Shown one piece after another: positions 11,901-23,180 of a DNA stretch of 64,000 nucleotides; the stretch's first letter is position 1, and every line of letters starts with the position of its first letter. The notes under the pieces were generated by a model, which did not search any database, was not told the origin of the DNA, and saw only the letters and a list, made by a program, of their open reading frames with translations. Source of the DNA: Thunnus maccoyii (lineage: Eukaryota > Chordata > Actinopteri > Scombriformes > Scombridae); contig NC_056544.1 of the NCBI RefSeq assembly GCF_910596095.1, forward strand, positions 5,735,655 to 5,799,654. The letters run 5' to 3'. The position numbers and the translations under genes are program-made.

Positions 11901-14900
11901 GCTAAGTGTGTTTTTTTCTTTTTTGATGAAGGGCATGAGGGTTTCAGGGGACTTTAAATGAGGGCAGGCAGAGGGAATGTGCTGGTACACAGATTATGTA
12001 AGCCTCAGCTATCTGTGTTTTTATTTTGTTTTGCAATATGTATATTTTTTATTCTTTGTACTTACTAAAAATCTAGGGTCATATATATTATTTTAATCGT
12101 CACCCTTTTCAAAGACAAAATGTGCCTCTTTTTAAATGTGTTAAATATGGCATGCACACTTTTAAAAAATTTGTGCAGATGAGATATTTTGTACTTATAT
12201 TGTTATATTTTCTTGGTGAATCACTCCTGTAAATATCACCGAATATATTTTGAGCATATACTGTAAAATATACATTATGTCTACAGTGTGCTCTGTAAGT
12301 ATGGTTACATTACATGCACATACTACATCTATCTATTTTCTTTTTACCAGTGTTTGCATATGTGAAACACATACAACTTGTTCCTAAAGTCCCCCTCCAC
12401 TTAAAAACGTCTTTTGCTTCCTGTTCCTTCAGTTGGATGTATGAGCTTCACTGTGCAGAATGATGTATGTACACAGTTTGTTTTCACATTAGCCTGTTGA
12501 AAGTGGAAAATTTTCTCTGCTCACCTTAAATCTGAGTTTAGAGGGTGTGCCTATGTGCATGCTTTGTGACATCACAAGTAGTTTGATAGCCAATAGTGGT
12601 CCAGTTTGTGACTTACACAAGTGTGATTTGGAAACTTGAAGCCTCCAGTTTAAATACAATGACAAATTGAGCTTTAGGGTGTTCTAGGAGACATCTATAG
12701 TTCAACTTATATATAATATTCATAGACTCATCATTCAATCATTTAAAGCTGATTATTTTATATTTCTTAAAACATTTCTGGAATGGATCTTTAGTTATAC
12801 ACTATGTGAAATATTTTTCTTTTCCATGGAGGTTTGACACTGTTCCAGTGTGGGGCCCAAACACCCTGGGACTGTTAATAAGGACCTATTACCTAACCCA
12901 CCATGAAAAATCCTGTAGCCTATTTTGAATTACGACCCCAACTTGAGTTAAGACTTTTGTAAATATTACATAAATATATTTGTCTCTGTCTTCTGCTTTT
13001 AGATCCTGAGTTCAAAGAGCTTGGGGAACTGCCAGCACTGCCATGTGAGTATTTAAATTATGTGATCATGACACAACATAATATCATACAAAGCAGTTCA
13101 GGAATTGGTTGAAAAAAATACACGAACATCCTTATAGAGCATAAGTTGTTAAATTAAATGATTATGCTTCAACAGAATAAATTGACTACAAGGTAGTAAA
13201 GTTTTATGGTCCCTGAACTAGCAATACGTTAAACAGTTACAGAAAACTGCTGCTGTTCTTCACAGTTTGTGACTTTGAGCTGAGTGGTCCGGAGGGTTTT
13301 GTGGAATCAGCGCAGATAGCCAGAGAGAGCCGGGCACTGCAGACTGAAGCTGTGGACTGCAGGTGGTACATCAGGGCTCCACCAAGAGCTAAGGTCTGTA
13401 TACGTCATACTGTTGTTGATCCACCTGTTTGCTGGTGGTGTTACTTGTAGTTGTTTGTCAGTTGTGGTTGGCTTTTTGGTGCATGGAATGACTTTGACTT
13501 TCAAACACATCCCTTTTGAAAGTACTAAGCCAAATGATTTAATGCTAGTATATCCCTCTCACAACAACCTAACAACATCTTACACTTAGCTACAACATCT
13601 CTAAAATATAAAAACATAGGGTCATTGGATAATTTATTGCCAAAGACTCTATGTTTGCACAATGTAATTTTTTCTTATAAAAAAAACATGTTACACTCAC
13701 TTTTTTACAAAAGAAACAAAGAAAAATGTCAGGGTTTTTTCCCGCCTTTTTTACCTGCTTGCTGAAAACATTTAGCCCAGTGCTATACTTCTATCATTTA
13801 TTGTGTTACTGCATTTTTTCTCCTTCTCAAAAATTGCTGAGTTCCAAAGATTTTAGATTATCCATTCAGCTTTAAAGCTGCTACAAGTTCTCATTTTCTC
13901 ATCTGACAGGTAACCCAGTGGCCTACAAACAGGCAATAGTAATGTCAGCTAAAGTGTTAGCATGAGTCATAAAGCTAATGATTTGGCGGCGATAGTTTTG
14001 GCGTCTATGTATAACTTTGCTGAATTAGTGTAGGTCACTTGGCACTTTGTTACAAAAACATGATATATTCTTTTAAAAAATCAAATAAAATAGAAATTTC
14101 TTAATAAGCAGAAAGAAAAACAAAGTATGAAGGATGAGCCAGGAGGAGTAAATGTCATCACACCCTTATCTATTCACTGTACTTTAACTCATCCTTTCAT
14201 GCCCCCGCAGATCTACTTGCGTTTTCTGGAGTATGAGATGCACAACTCAAATGAGTGCAAGCGTAACTTTGTTGCCATCTACGACGGCAGCAGTTCAGTT
14301 GAGCACTTGAAGAATAAGTTCTGCTCCACGGTGGCCAACGACGTCATGCTGGTGTCCTCTGTGGGTGTGGTGAGGATGTGGGCAGACGAGGGAAGCAGGA
14401 AGAGCAGATTCAAGATCCTCTTCACAACCTTCCTTGAACGTGAGTGAATCGCTGTCGATTTCTGTTCCATTTACCTGACTGAAAGTGAACTCTCTTTAAC
14501 AGGAGTGTATCAAGTGTGGAATAAACAAAAATAAAATGATAGTACCTCCTATTATTTCCTTCTCTTTTATTATTTATGGCTACCATATTGGCACGAAACA
14601 TCATTCAACATTTTTGAAAATGAGTTATTTAGAGAAGGTGTATTAATCAAAATAAGAAAAATACGAGGACGTTCACTGGGCATGGCTTCTGATATGTTGG
14701 CCAGTGCTCATTTTAAAAGATAAGTTCAGGGAGAATTATTAGTCAACAGAGCTGCTTCATACTACTGTAGTGGGTTTTTTTTATTAAATTAAGAATGTTG
14801 GAATCAAAATATCAAAATTTAAGATGAACCATTTCGATTAAATTATACTTTAAAGCTGTATGATTATGTTTAATGTGAAAGCAGTCACTTGTAGTAATGA

Positions 14901-17436
14901 ACCCATGGAGAATTATTTACCTACTCTGCAGTTTCCCTCAGCTTTACAGAGCATTTTAGCCTCTTTTACCTCATTGTTTTGGTTTCCCTCCACTCTCATG
15001 TACCTAATTTCCAGCCTGACTCTTGCCTTTTGTTTTTCAGCTCCATGTGATGGAGACACTTTCTTTTGCCATAGCAACATGTGCATCAATCAGACTCTGG
15101 TCTGCAACGGTATCCAGAACTGTGTTTACCCATGGGATGAGAATCACTGCAAAGGTACCCTGACACACAGGCTGAGAAACTCACCACCAGCAAGGTATTT
15201 CTAACTCATTGCCATGGCTGAACCTTAAGTCATTCTCTTCTATGTTGTCTCCCCAATTAGAGAAGAGGAAGGCCAGCATCCTGGACACTCTGGATCACAC
15301 TAACCTCACCATCATTGGAGTAACCTGTGGCCTGGTTGTCATCCTGCTCATCATCTCGGTCATCATCCAGGTCAAACAACCTCGTAAGAAATACATCATC
15401 CGCAGGTTGGATCATCTAAAGTTCTCTTAAAATTAAATTCTTATCTAAACATTATTTAATACTTTGAATACCGTAGCAAACAGTACATTTTCATTGAGTT
15501 TCCCCTTCATACAGTAGAGTAAGATAGGAAAGAATGCATGATGGCAAGAGGGCCTGTGTGAGAAAAAAACAACATTGTTACGAGAAAATGGTGCTGGCCT
15601 TCAGTTTTTAATGCATCAGGTTTAGGGTCAGCTTCTGATATGTTCCAAAGTGAGGAAAAACTTAATTGAAGTCAGTAGGAAAATGCTAATTTTAACATTT
15701 GGCATGTAGTACTCAAGATGAAGACTGGAATTGTACCTCTTGCTAAACTCTGCACTAATCAATATTTTTTATAGAAAAAATGGATCAAATAACTATATCC
15801 CCCTTCTGACATGTACCTCTTTACATTAATCTGATGGTAATTTAGCATGTCAGTGTCATATCGGAATAAGCACCCTGGTCACTTTTACATAAAAGTCACA
15901 ACAGGAATCTTAAGTCAGACCCAGTAAGATTTCTGTATCACTTTCAACACAACACAAGTCTGCAAGGAGAGAGATTAAATGTGTCTTGCCCCGCCTTCTA
16001 AGTAACTGTAATTGTTGTAATATATTTATTATCTCAATCTTCGTGGTACACAAAGAAAATACATCAGTTTAATGAACTATGATGCACTGTAAAAGAGCCA
16101 ATTTTAAGTTGTTGAGGAAGTTGTTGGTGAGTAGATAGGAATGAAAGAGTCCCAGTTTAATGTCCTGCACTGTTGGATAATTAATCAAGGCTTTCATGAC
16201 AAAATAAGTTTTGAAATCCATCAGTGATGCAGCCTGTGAAATCACATTTTTAACTTTTAACTAAAGGGTTATAGTGTAATACTGACTCTTACACAGAGAA
16301 TTATAACTTGAGCCTGCAGAGTCCCTCGGTTTTATGGAGCTTTTTAGCTGTTTTTAGTTTTTATTTTTTTTGGTTTTGCAGGCCACAAACTTTGCTCTCA
16401 TCATCTTCCTTTCCAGCAACAGCAGCATCTGTTTTCAGCAAAAAAAAAAAAAGCTCTGATAAGCCCACCGTATGCTAGCACCAAATAGCACATATCTGAT
16501 TTGATAACTAGGTTTTATTCTGAACTCAGATACAGTAAAATGCTGTTGAACTCCAACCTTACTCTTACATAAATGTCAGTAAAAAGTAGTCTGTTATTAG
16601 AATTTGCAGTTTTTGATGAGCAATTTGTTAAAAATGATCTTAAAGTTCATTATTCTCAGTGATGCAGGCTTAAACAGCACATAATTGGCAAGTCTTTGTG
16701 TGAATATGGTGTTATTTTGGTAATTTTTCATAGTGATTGTGCTGATATATTTGTATATTATGTACATATTTCTCACTATCTGGGGTTCTGAAGTTAACTC
16801 TTAAATTTGTGGGTTTAAAATCAGTTTGAGAAGTGCTATTAGCTTTCCTGTGCATGTCTCTCTGAGCCTTATACATACTCTTCTTTCCTCTGTGTCCACA
16901 GAGATGACTTTGACCCTGCCCTCCTCCACCCCGGCTTTGAACCCCCTCACTACGAGCTCTGCACTCTGCGCCGTGCCCCGTCCGGCGACCTGACTGACGC
17001 CGCCCTGGCCGAGGACTTTGAGAAGTTCCACAAGCTCCGCCGCTCCTCCTCCAAATGCATTCATGACCACCACTGTGGCTCGCAGCAGGGAAGCATGCAT
17101 GGCAGTGTCCACGGTAGCCGCAGCAACCTGAGCATGAGAGACGCCGATGCATCCGATGGGGGGGCACTTGTGCCACCGCTGCCACCGGTGATGGTGAGCC
17201 AGCAGTCGCCACGCCTCTCCCACCACATTACCCCAGCCGGCCGAAGGAGCATCCTGGTAATGAAGCATAGTTATTCTCAGGACGGGGCGGAGGGGTACAG
17301 AGCGGAGGAGGAGGATGATTTGATGATGGATGATGGTCCCACAACCAGCAGGCACCATATTCACCACCATCAGATGCACCACGGCACGACAGGGCTGGAC
17401 CACACTGTCCACCGTACACTGTCTAATGACTTCTAA
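5625..17436 (+). CDS. neto1: Neuropilin and tolloid-like protein 1 (kainate/NMDA receptor auxiliary subunit)
   Basis: NETO1 is a single-pass synaptic membrane protein that binds and modulates kainate-type (and reportedly NMDA) glutamate receptors. Exons, all GT-AG: 5625-5652, 5917-5982, 6903-7037, 7147-7395, 13003-13044, 13266-13393, 14211-14439, 15041-15154, 15261-15405, 16902-17436. They join in phase to 556 codons; human NETO1 is about 533. Residues about 1-27 are a signal peptide (MVHKLLLPI start). CUB1 is about 44-157 ([18 protein letters not shown]), CUB2 about 175-290 ([18 protein letters not shown]), LDLa about 295-329 ([16 protein letters not shown]). The membrane span is about 347-367, then a cytoplasmic tail with [35 protein letters not shown] and [14 protein letters not shown] favour NETO1 over NETO2. 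The tail is His-rich and ends SNDF rather than the TTRV I recall for human NETO1. Confidence 0.95.
6188..6530. repeat. Dispersed AATCGATTA-type repeat in neto1 intron 2
   Basis: The segment starts with agctaaaacgattagtcgat, continues with attttgataattactta-like text and ends with an AT-rich tail near caatagatcattcaataatg. From memory this pattern belongs to an abundant interspersed fish repeat. Ends and family are not certain. Confidence 0.45.
7540..7905. repeat. Dispersed repeat family R2, long copy
   Basis: It shares blocks with 14860-15035 (gagcattttag, cttttac, gttttggtt) and 16270-16510 (gctctgataag, agcaccaaa-like text). Its 3' part matches 3620-3765. It lies in neto1 intron 4 and its class is unknown. 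Confidence 0.5.
7906..9920. other. neto1 intron 4, left part
   Basis: Intronic sequence without recognisable coding exons. The only clear structure is the AC microsatellite at about 8868-8952. Confidence 0.5.
8868..8952. repeat. AC microsatellite in neto1 intron 4
   Basis: Nearly uninterrupted (AC)n run of about 80 bases ending in agacacac. Confidence 0.95.
9921..10645. mobile_element. TTAA-bounded non-autonomous inverted-repeat element
   Basis: The left end reads TTAAAGGGGACCTATTATGC and the right end is its reverse complement (GCATAATAGGTCCCCTTTAA), a perfect match for about 20 bases. TTAA stands at both edges. No transposase frame lies inside, so it is a MITE-like element of about 725 bases. 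TTAA edges are known for piggyBac-type elements, so a piggyBac-mobilised origin is an inference. It sits in neto1 intron 4 on no particular strand. Confidence 0.8.
11418..11478. repeat. CA microsatellite in neto1 intron 4
   Basis: Imperfect (CA)n run with GC and AA interruptions. Confidence 0.9.
12390..12795. repeat. Dispersed repeat family R1, copy 1
   Basis: The core text ttcagttggatgtatgagct followed by tcactgtgcagaatgatgta recurs at about 22672-22862 and 24868-25410. Later shared blocks include tctgagttta, tgtgacatca and a 3' 'ggatcttta' segment. All three copies have the same orientation. The repeat class is unknown. Confidence 0.6.
14860..15035. repeat. Dispersed repeat family R2 abutting neto1 exon 8
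   Basis: It shares cttgtagtaa, ctcagctt(t)acagagcatt and gttttggtt blocks with the copy at 7540-7905. It reaches almost to the polypyrimidine tract and AG (15039-15040) of neto1 exon 8. Confidence 0.45.
16270..16510. repeat. Dispersed repeat family R2 in neto1 intron 9
   Basis: It shares the pattern with 7540-7905: a gag-rich start, a 'gttttgcag(g)cc' segment, ccagcaacagcagcatctgt, an A-run, then agctctgataag and tagcaccaaatagca. The copy is degraded. Confidence 0.45.
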
Positions 17437-18791
17437 TGTAAGGCAACATGCTAAGCAAAAAGTTGTTTATGAATCAAGACCTGAATGTATCTGCACTCAA
17501 ATTGACTGAAGGAGTAAATAGGAGGGATAATGGTGATTTGATGAAGAGTAGCATAACCTCAGTTTTGATCTATTGAAGTTAACTCCTCCCCCCTTTTTAA
17601 ACCCTTTTTTAAAATGACATTTTAGTTTAAATGACTAAAACTAAGATGATCTTTACAGCTCTTGTTAGACTGTTTCTTGGTCCCATATATTCCAAGTGAA
17701 ATGCAAGTTTGACATTGTATGAGCAGAAATGGTGGAGTGGAGCTTGTGAAACATGTACCAGTGATTATAATAGTAATTCACCTCAGCCAAAGAGTTTAGA
17801 AGCAGGTGTGGCACATCTGCTATGATAATTTGATATACTCGGATGGATTTGCCAGGGAAGTGAACTTTTTGAGATAATCTCCACTCATTCAAACACTTCA
17901 CACATCATTTTTTTCTTTTGTTCCTTGTTCAGCCTGACATTATAACTCTGGGGTAGAGTTTATTCATGAGTGCATCATATTTGAGGTCATTCTGTGAATG
18001 GATGATGTGTTGCTGTGTTTCCTATACAGTGTGCTTGGATATTAGTGGTGCACCACCAAAGAAAGAAAGTTATGTGACCACTGCTAGGTAAATGCTAGAC
18101 TTAATTTATTTTACATATAATTTATGCCAGTTTCACCAAAATATAATCAAACTGAGAATTATTAATTTTCCTTCTACATATTATCCACCAAGAGATTTTT
18201 CTTGTGTACTGCTCCACAATTAAATCGGAAGAAAAAATAAACCAGATATTAGCAAAAACAGCATAAAATGGAAACGCTAAATACTGTCATCATACTATTC
18301 AGTACAACAAAGAAAAAAATGTTTTGTGAAAACACTGTTTTTAAAATATAGGATAGAGGGCTTGAAAGGTGTCACACTATTTTGAAGCATATCAAACTCT
18401 GAACGGAAAAGGAATCGTGGTGAAAACTGAAACTTATATATTCTGTTTGTGAATGGATACATTATTTTATCATTTGTTTTTGGTTATTTTTGGAAATATG
18501 TATTGGTGTTCATTTATGTGTGTTTGCTTTTCAATTCTTGGTTTGTCCTGTGCTGCACCATTTTTCTTTTGGCTGATTTATTTTCATTTTGTTGATAATA
18601 TGCTGTGTCTATTTATTTATTCCATTAAATATAAACATTTTACCCTTTTCCTTTATTGTGCCTGACACCACGGCGCTATCATTTAATTTTGTGAGTGTGT
18701 TTGTATTTATTTGTACTAGCTTTTCATTTATTTTTATGTACTTGTCCAATAAGGCACTGGCAGGGAAAGAAGGCAGAGCACATGGCTTGAG

Positions 18792-18820
18792 AATAAATTG
18801 AAGAAAACAGACCAAATAAA
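18792..18820 (+). terminator. neto1: neto1 polyadenylation signals
   Basis: Two AATAAA hexamers, at 18792-18797 and 18815-18820, are followed by a GT-rich stretch (gtcctggtctgtagtg). They lie about 1.35 kb after the stop codon. This implies a long AT-rich 3' UTR over 17437-18840 with no other feature visible. Use of either site is inferred. Confidence 0.55.
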
Positions 18821-18929
18821 GTCCTGGTCTGTAGTGATTCAGTCTCTGCACTGTTCAGTATTATGTCAGGGGTGTCCAGTAATCATCAGGACTTACTATT
18901 CAAAATAATTGCAATACATTCCAATACAT

Positions 18930-19440
18930 TCAAGAGTAATTAAACAAAGCACTGAGGTCACATTCATTTGCGTTCCTGCTCACAAAGGCATTCTGGGTAA
19001 CAAAAGAATGGACAAACTAGCAAAATAAGCAGTTAGAAAAGAAATTTTGACATCCATGTTAAACTTTCAAAATCAGAGGGAAAGGGCTCAGTGTGGAAAA
19101 ATATCAATAAAGAGTGGCAACAACACTGGGATCAGGAGATAAGGGGGGAACATTTACATTTGATTCAAAACAGAGTAGGCAGTGTGAGAAACAGGGGGAG
19201 AAACAGAAAAGAGGAGGTAGTAATAACTAGATTAAGAATAGGACACAGCAATATATAGAGCACAGTTCAGTTATAGGGAAGCATCCAACCAAGGTGCTTG
19301 ATCAGATACCTGAGAAGAACAGGACTGATGGAAGAAGCGTGACAATCCGGACACTGCAGGAGTCAACTAGATCCAGCAGATGGCAGTAATGCAACACTAT
19401 GGATTCCAGCTGCCGTTAAACATCAGAGAAGAAGCACACA
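18930..19440 (+). mobile_element. LINE 3' fragment with RNase H-like segment (I-like group)
   Basis: The plus-strand translation reads VTFICVPAHKGILGNKRMDK in one stretch, the conserved C-terminal RNase H core of I-type LINEs (V-P-A-H-x-G-I-x-G-N). Further on it reads RKEEVVITRLRIGHSN, typical of the region after RNase H. The frame is broken by stops and shifts. It ends with agatggcagtaatgcaacac ... aacatcagagaagaag, text I associate with fish LINE tails. It is a dead 5'-truncated copy between neto1 and atpsckmt. Confidence 0.75.
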
Positions 19441-19449
19441 TAACAAAAA

Positions 19450-19873
19450 CAAAAAAAAATTGTTGCAGTGTTACAAACTCTTCACTCCTCACTTATTTGT
19501 ATTTTTTTTTAACTGAAAGTCTACATTTTTCTATTTTTATTATTATTATTATTATTTTTACTTATCTGTATATATGTTTCTAACAGCAAAATCACAATAC
19601 TCCTGTTAATTTATTTTTGTTGGTTTTTATTTCACACTGGCTTTGACAATGTAGACGTCTGTTTCCCATGCCAATAAAGCCCCAATGAATGGAAGAAGAA
19701 GACGAAGAAAAAACAGTGCGGAACCTTTGTGAGGTTATCCTTGTCATCCAGTCGGGCGTATAATAGCGTTGCAAAGGTCATTTTTGAGAATAGCGGTGGA
19801 TACATGAGTGCAGTGTACTTTAACATTATTTCAGTTTATTCATGACAGCTTTACTTTGCGTAACGCCCGCATC
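19450..19873 (+). promoter_or_regulatory. atpsckmt: Intergenic region and presumed atpsckmt promoter
   Basis: AT-rich DNA with a short TTA run near 19540-19557 gives way at about 19690 to a purine-rich GAAGAA segment. From about 19745 the DNA is more CpG-containing (gtcgggcgtat, taacgcccgc) up to the start codon at 19874. The transcription start was not located. The role is inferred from position. Confidence 0.35.
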
Positions 19874-22179
19874 ATGTCCAAAGAGGAGTTTATCGTTCAG
19901 TCAGCAGCACAGAGTGACGGCGGCGGCGGCGGCAGCAGCAGCAGCGGACTCGGTCTGGTCGTCACTGGGCTGCTGGGCGGCGCGGTGGTCGCGCTGTACG
20001 CGGCTGCGGCACCGTTTGTCGCTCCTGCGCTGAGGAAAGTCTGCCTGCCGTTCGTCCCCGCGACCACTGAACAGGTGCACAACGTCTTCAAGGTGCTGGG
20101 AGCCAGAAAAGGGACTCTGGTTGACATTGGCAGTGGAGATGGGAGGATAGTAAGTGTTGTGTTGTGTCACCCTGTCGATAGAGACCTGGAAGTCATTTTA
20201 GTAGTGGGATTAACACACCATTCAGTCAGACCTTCATAAAGTGGTTTCTATTGAGTTCAGACTGAACATTCTTTCAGTTTATGACATAAATATTGATCAG
20301 ATGTGTTTGTTTATAGATGTTCTTGCCTTTTTCTTTACATTTCTTTTCATTTAGCAATGTCTCCCAGTTTAATTTCCAAATTCATTCATATAATAGTAAA
20401 CGGGTTAATCATCTTCCCTTCTGTTGATACAAAATGAAACACTGCCAGTCCTCCTTCAGATATCAGCTTGTACAGATATTGAACACCAAAGTAAACATTA
20501 TCAAGAGCTTGATGTCTTTAGAATATTTTAAAAGGAAGCTGTCATCCCATTTAATTCATGATGTCCTCATTTAACTGTGGTTTATCACATTTCCTCCCTC
20601 TTTTCTCTTGTATTACACACCTTATTCTACTCTGCAGTACAGTATGTACTTCAAATATAGTCATTTTAGTGGCTCATTCTTTTGGGGTGGAAGAGTGGGT
20701 GAGTTCTCCTGTGTCTTGGTTCCAACCTGCCATGTAAGCAGTGTCCTCCAGCAAGACACTTTTTTTTGACTTTTGAATGTTTCTTTTTAATCTAAACTGT
20801 TCTCATCAAGTATGCAGATGATGATCTGCTTTGTGTCTTGATGTTTTCACATAACAATACATGGCTTCTTTATATATCTTAACTGATTTAAACTCTGTAG
20901 CAACCAATCTGTTTGACATCTTTTCTAGATGTGTGATGCAGAAACACGACAGAAAGTAACTTTAAAAAGTGTTACCAAACTTGCTTTACATCCAGCTGCT
21001 GCTAGAGTTGTTAATACATTGTTGAAACATTGTACTCTCTTCCTGTCCTCCTCTTGCAGGTGATAGCAGCAGCCAAGCATGGCTTTCAGGCATCAGGCTT
21101 TGAGCTGAATCCCTGGCTGGTGTGTTACTCCCGCTACAAGGCCTGGAGAGAGGGCGTCCACCGCTCCACCTCCTTCCACATCTCTGACTTGTGGAAGGTC
21201 AGTGATACCGAGCCTATTTTTATGAACTGAGGCGGATGATTTCAATACTGCAAACAATATCTTCTAGTCATTATAGACAAAATCAGGCATCACTTCGTAT
21301 AAGAAAATGAAACATACAGGGATTCTTGGTAATGTGAAATGCATCACTCATGACAACAAGATATTGAGGTATTTTGCTAATCCTTATGTATCAACCTTCA
21401 TCTCCAGCAGTGACTGGATACTAAGTGTCATTTCTCTGTCTAATTCTCAATATTTCTCAATCTGTTGCCAGGTCAGTTTTGCACAGTACTCCAATGTTGT
21501 CATTTTTGGAGTCCCTCAAATGGTGAGTTCTGCTGTTCGGCCAACAACATCTTTTTATTGAAAAGTTTTGTCATTTCATGTTCTTAGCATATCACATATG
21601 CAAAGCAGATTGTGTAATATGTGTGCTGTGTCTAAATATAATTCATAATCACACACAAGAATAATTTCACAACATTACTTCTGATTACCACCAAATCCTG
21701 TGAAAAGACCAAAACCAACAATGAACTGATCCTACTAAAACGTAGGATGCACAAATGCACTATTAACTCCTGCTTTAGTGAATGTTTGCTTAAAATTGAC
21801 AGGATCAAATCATACAATAGATGCATGTATCACTGATAAATAGAACAAGAGCTGAAGACCTCCAGTATCACAACATCATCTGAAAGCATTATATTTGAAT
21901 TTACTAAACAAAATTTCAGTATCATTGCTAATTGTTGCTGTCTGGCTGTATCTACAGATGGACCAGCTGGAGCTGAAGCTGGCAAGCGAGTTACCGAGCA
22001 CAGCCAAGGTTGTGGCCTGCCGATTCCCCTTCCCCACCTGGGTCCCTGAACATACCGCCGGGGAGGGCATAGACACTGTCTGGTTGTACGATGCCAAGAC
22101 ATTTAAATCACACCTGCAACATGGAATGACAGGAAAAACGACATCAGAACATGGGGACGTGCCAGATTCACACACATAA
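19874..22179 (+). CDS. atpsckmt: ATP synthase subunit c lysine N-methyltransferase (FAM173B)
   Basis: The human protein is a mitochondrial inner-membrane methyltransferase that trimethylates a lysine of ATP synthase subunit c using S-adenosylmethionine. Exons 19874-20149, 21060-21197, 21472-21522 and 21958-22179 all have GT-AG borders and are all in phase 0. They give 228 codons; the human protein has 233. A hydrophobic segment at about 26-49 ([19 protein letters not shown]) matches the membrane/targeting segment. [15 protein letters not shown] follows. VDIGSGDGR at 83-91 is the SAM-binding motif, then [33 protein letters not shown] and CRFPFPTW. The ATG at 19874 (MSKEEF) is chosen because no upstream in-frame ATG follows the nearest conserved sequence. 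Residues 16-24 are a Gly5-Ser4 run from repeated GGC/AGC codons. The gene lies 2.4 kb after neto1 on the same strand. Confidence 0.95.
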
Positions 22180-22554
22180 ATGCAGAAGCTAAAGTCTGGT
22201 TAACAGGTCTGGACCAGGACCAGGAGTGGACCTGAAGCATCTGAAAGTCCGATGTATTTTATTAAAATGCACCGCAAAAGTGCAACATCTCCGCACACGT
22301 CATTGTGCAAGTAGGAGGTTAAATATGGCAAACCATTGTAAGTGACTGACTCTAGCACCGGTTGTGATGAGCAGAGTCTCCTCCATGTCTGCAGACGTGG
22401 GCTGAATGATAGTACAGGCATCTCATATTTGACATGTGTTTTAAGAAGCTTAAATTCCTAATAGGAAGAAGAGGAACTGGCCATGAATGATTGCATAACT
22501 TGATTATGTCTTGGAAGTTGCAGTGCAAGTTGTATTGTTTATACCATGTATGAA

Positions 22555-22560
22555 ATTAAA
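22555..22560 (+). terminator. atpsckmt: Likely atpsckmt polyadenylation signal
   Basis: An ATTAAA hexamer lies 376 bases after the stop codon, followed by a tcctttc-rich stretch. It is a common variant of AATAAA. Use is inferred. Confidence 0.45.
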
Positions 22561-22671
22561 TGATCCTTTCTAGACAGACAGGTGTTTCTAAGTGGCTGGT
22601 TTGTAACATTAAACACAGGAACTCCTGAACTATAGCTCTACTTTTGGCTTGTGTATTTATTAAACTCGCCC

Positions 22672-22862
22672 TCCACTCAAAAATGTTTTTTTCTTCTTGT
22701 TACTTCAGTTGGATGTTTGAGCTTCACCGTGCAGAATGACATATGTGCAGAGTTTGATACTAGAAGGCTGTTTTCACATTCATCTGCTGAAAGTGGAAAG
22801 TTTCTCTCTGCTCACTGAAAATCTGAGTTTATGGGGGCAGCCCATGGGCAAGTATGAATAGA
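22672..22862. repeat. Dispersed repeat family R1, truncated copy 2
   Basis: Begins ccctccactcaaaaatg and contains cagttggatgtttgagcttc, gcagagtttgatactagaa and ctgagttta, as in the copy at 24868. It stops at about 22862, where the other copies continue. Confidence 0.6.
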
Positions 22863-23180
22863 AGAACAAAAGCTAAAAAAAATAAAAGCTGTATTGTTTA
22901 TTAATAGCTGTTACAATTATTATGAGCAGTAGTTTTGTCAAGGAATTAGAGATCCCAGAGGGAGATCAATCACAGCCTCATGTTGAATCATGTCTTTTAG
23001 TAGAACATCAGTTGACCTTTTGACGCCACCATGTGGTGGCATTGTGGACTAATGTACAGTATCTTTGTATATTGTCCATTTCAGGAGAGGCGGTGGTATT
23101 GTATAAAACTACAGTAATGTGTGATAAATGTGTTAAAAGAGAAGCGTAATCACAGTTAAAATGCTTTAAGTATTACACAT
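22863..23180. other. Intergenic DNA
   Basis: AT-rich sequence downstream of atpsckmt. I see no gene or clear repeat in it. Confidence 0.4.

Larger units (their letters stand above)
10646..13002. other. neto1 intron 4, right part
   Basis: Intronic DNA with a CA microsatellite (about 11418-11478) and an R1 dispersed repeat (about 12390-12795). Nothing else coding or structured was recognised. Confidence 0.5.

Noticed and set aside
16712-17412. Long minus-strand open frames (up to about 200 codons)
   Set aside because: They are antisense shadows of neto1 exon 10, which is GC-rich and clearly coding on the plus strand.
19808-19873. Upstream extension of atpsckmt from a GTG
   Set aside because: Vertebrate translation starts at ATG. 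The ATG at 19874 begins the conserved reading frame.
19897-20170. Minus-strand frames with Ala/Pro runs
   Set aside because: Antisense of the GGC/AGC repeat and coding sequence of atpsckmt exon 1.
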